Assembly: GCA_002338255.1 (NCBI GenBank)
Contig: DDHX01000007.1
Span: 59,315-71,031, forward strand
Reading direction: 5' to 3'
DNA: 11,717 nucleotides
Source of the DNA: Ruminococcaceae bacterium UBA1865
GTDB taxonomy: Bacteria; Bacillota; Clostridia; Oscillospirales; Acutalibacteraceae
A program made the position numbers and the translations under genes. Of this stretch, positions 11,710-11,717 are shown one piece after another (positions within the stretch are counted from its first letter, which is position 1; every line of letters begins with the position of its first letter). The notes under the pieces were generated by a model. That model was not told the DNA's origin and did no database searches. It saw nothing but the letters and a program-made list of their open reading frames with translations.

Positions 11710-11717
11710 GACAGGAA

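Noticed and set aside
1..11717. CRISPR array, rRNA genes or complete tRNA genes
   Set aside because: No regularly spaced direct repeats and no full cloverleaf or rRNA-like stretch were seen. The only tRNA-like string (10766-10786) lacks its 5' half.

Overview
The window reads as chromosomal DNA from a Gram-positive anaerobe of the Clostridia. The evidence is strong AGGAGG ribosome binding sites, near-consensus TTGACA/TATAAT promoters, many intrinsic terminators, and Firmicutes-type families (a LctD-like FAD dehydrogenase after an EtfA-like tail, PadR with DUF1048 proteins, a CadC/SmtB-type ArsR). The species cannot be named from sequence alone. The left part looks like ordinary genome. The right two thirds look accessory, with metal-resistance genes, broken genes and orphan regulatory RNAs.

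Layout. 1-1436: tail of a probable EtfA gene, then an FAD-linked lactate/glycolate-type dehydrogenase (+). A bidirectional terminator separates it from a convergent GNAT acetyltransferase (1569-2120, -). 2141-2315: a short open relic and a perfect 19-bp inverted repeat. 2469-4167: a divergent pair, a DJ-1/PfpI protein (-) and a WYL-domain regulator (+), sharing a 118-bp control region with a consensus promoter and a long dyad. 4345-5641: a PadR regulator, two DUF1048 proteins and a truncated ABC ATPase, apparently a drug-responsive transporter operon that has lost its transporter. 5601-6071: a strong promoter, an 11-residue upstream ORF, three terminator-like hairpins and the first ~40 codons of a MutS2-like gene. 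This has the form of a translation-coupled attenuation leader. 6206-6548 (-): a cyclic-di-GMP-I (GEMM) riboswitch with its own terminator and no normal-sized gene downstream, only ~170 nt of possibly structured RNA closed by a second terminator. 6719-10361 (-): a metal operon, arsR/cadC-like regulator, stand-alone HMA metallochaperone, P1B-type Cd/Zn/Pb ATPase lacking its own HMA domain, ZIP transporter and a DUF4346-like small protein. 10358-10860: no convincing gene, a tRNA-3'-end-like relic and a terminator. 10864-11709 (-): the second ATPase half of ArsA, broken at its C-terminus, probably the edge of an arsenic-resistance locus beyond the window.

How the parts work together. In the metal operon, the regulator should sit on a perfect 15-bp inverted repeat, one arm of which lies between the -35 and -10. 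Metal would release it and allow the chaperone, the efflux ATPase, the ZIP protein and the small protein to be made. A related operator copy lies just before cadA. The middle of the window carries three regulatory RNA devices or remnants whose target genes are truncated or absent, which suggests repeated insertion and deletion in a hot spot. The most interesting items are the attenuator-controlled MutS2-like gene, the orphan c-di-GMP riboswitch with its downstream RNA, and the operator layout of the metal operon.
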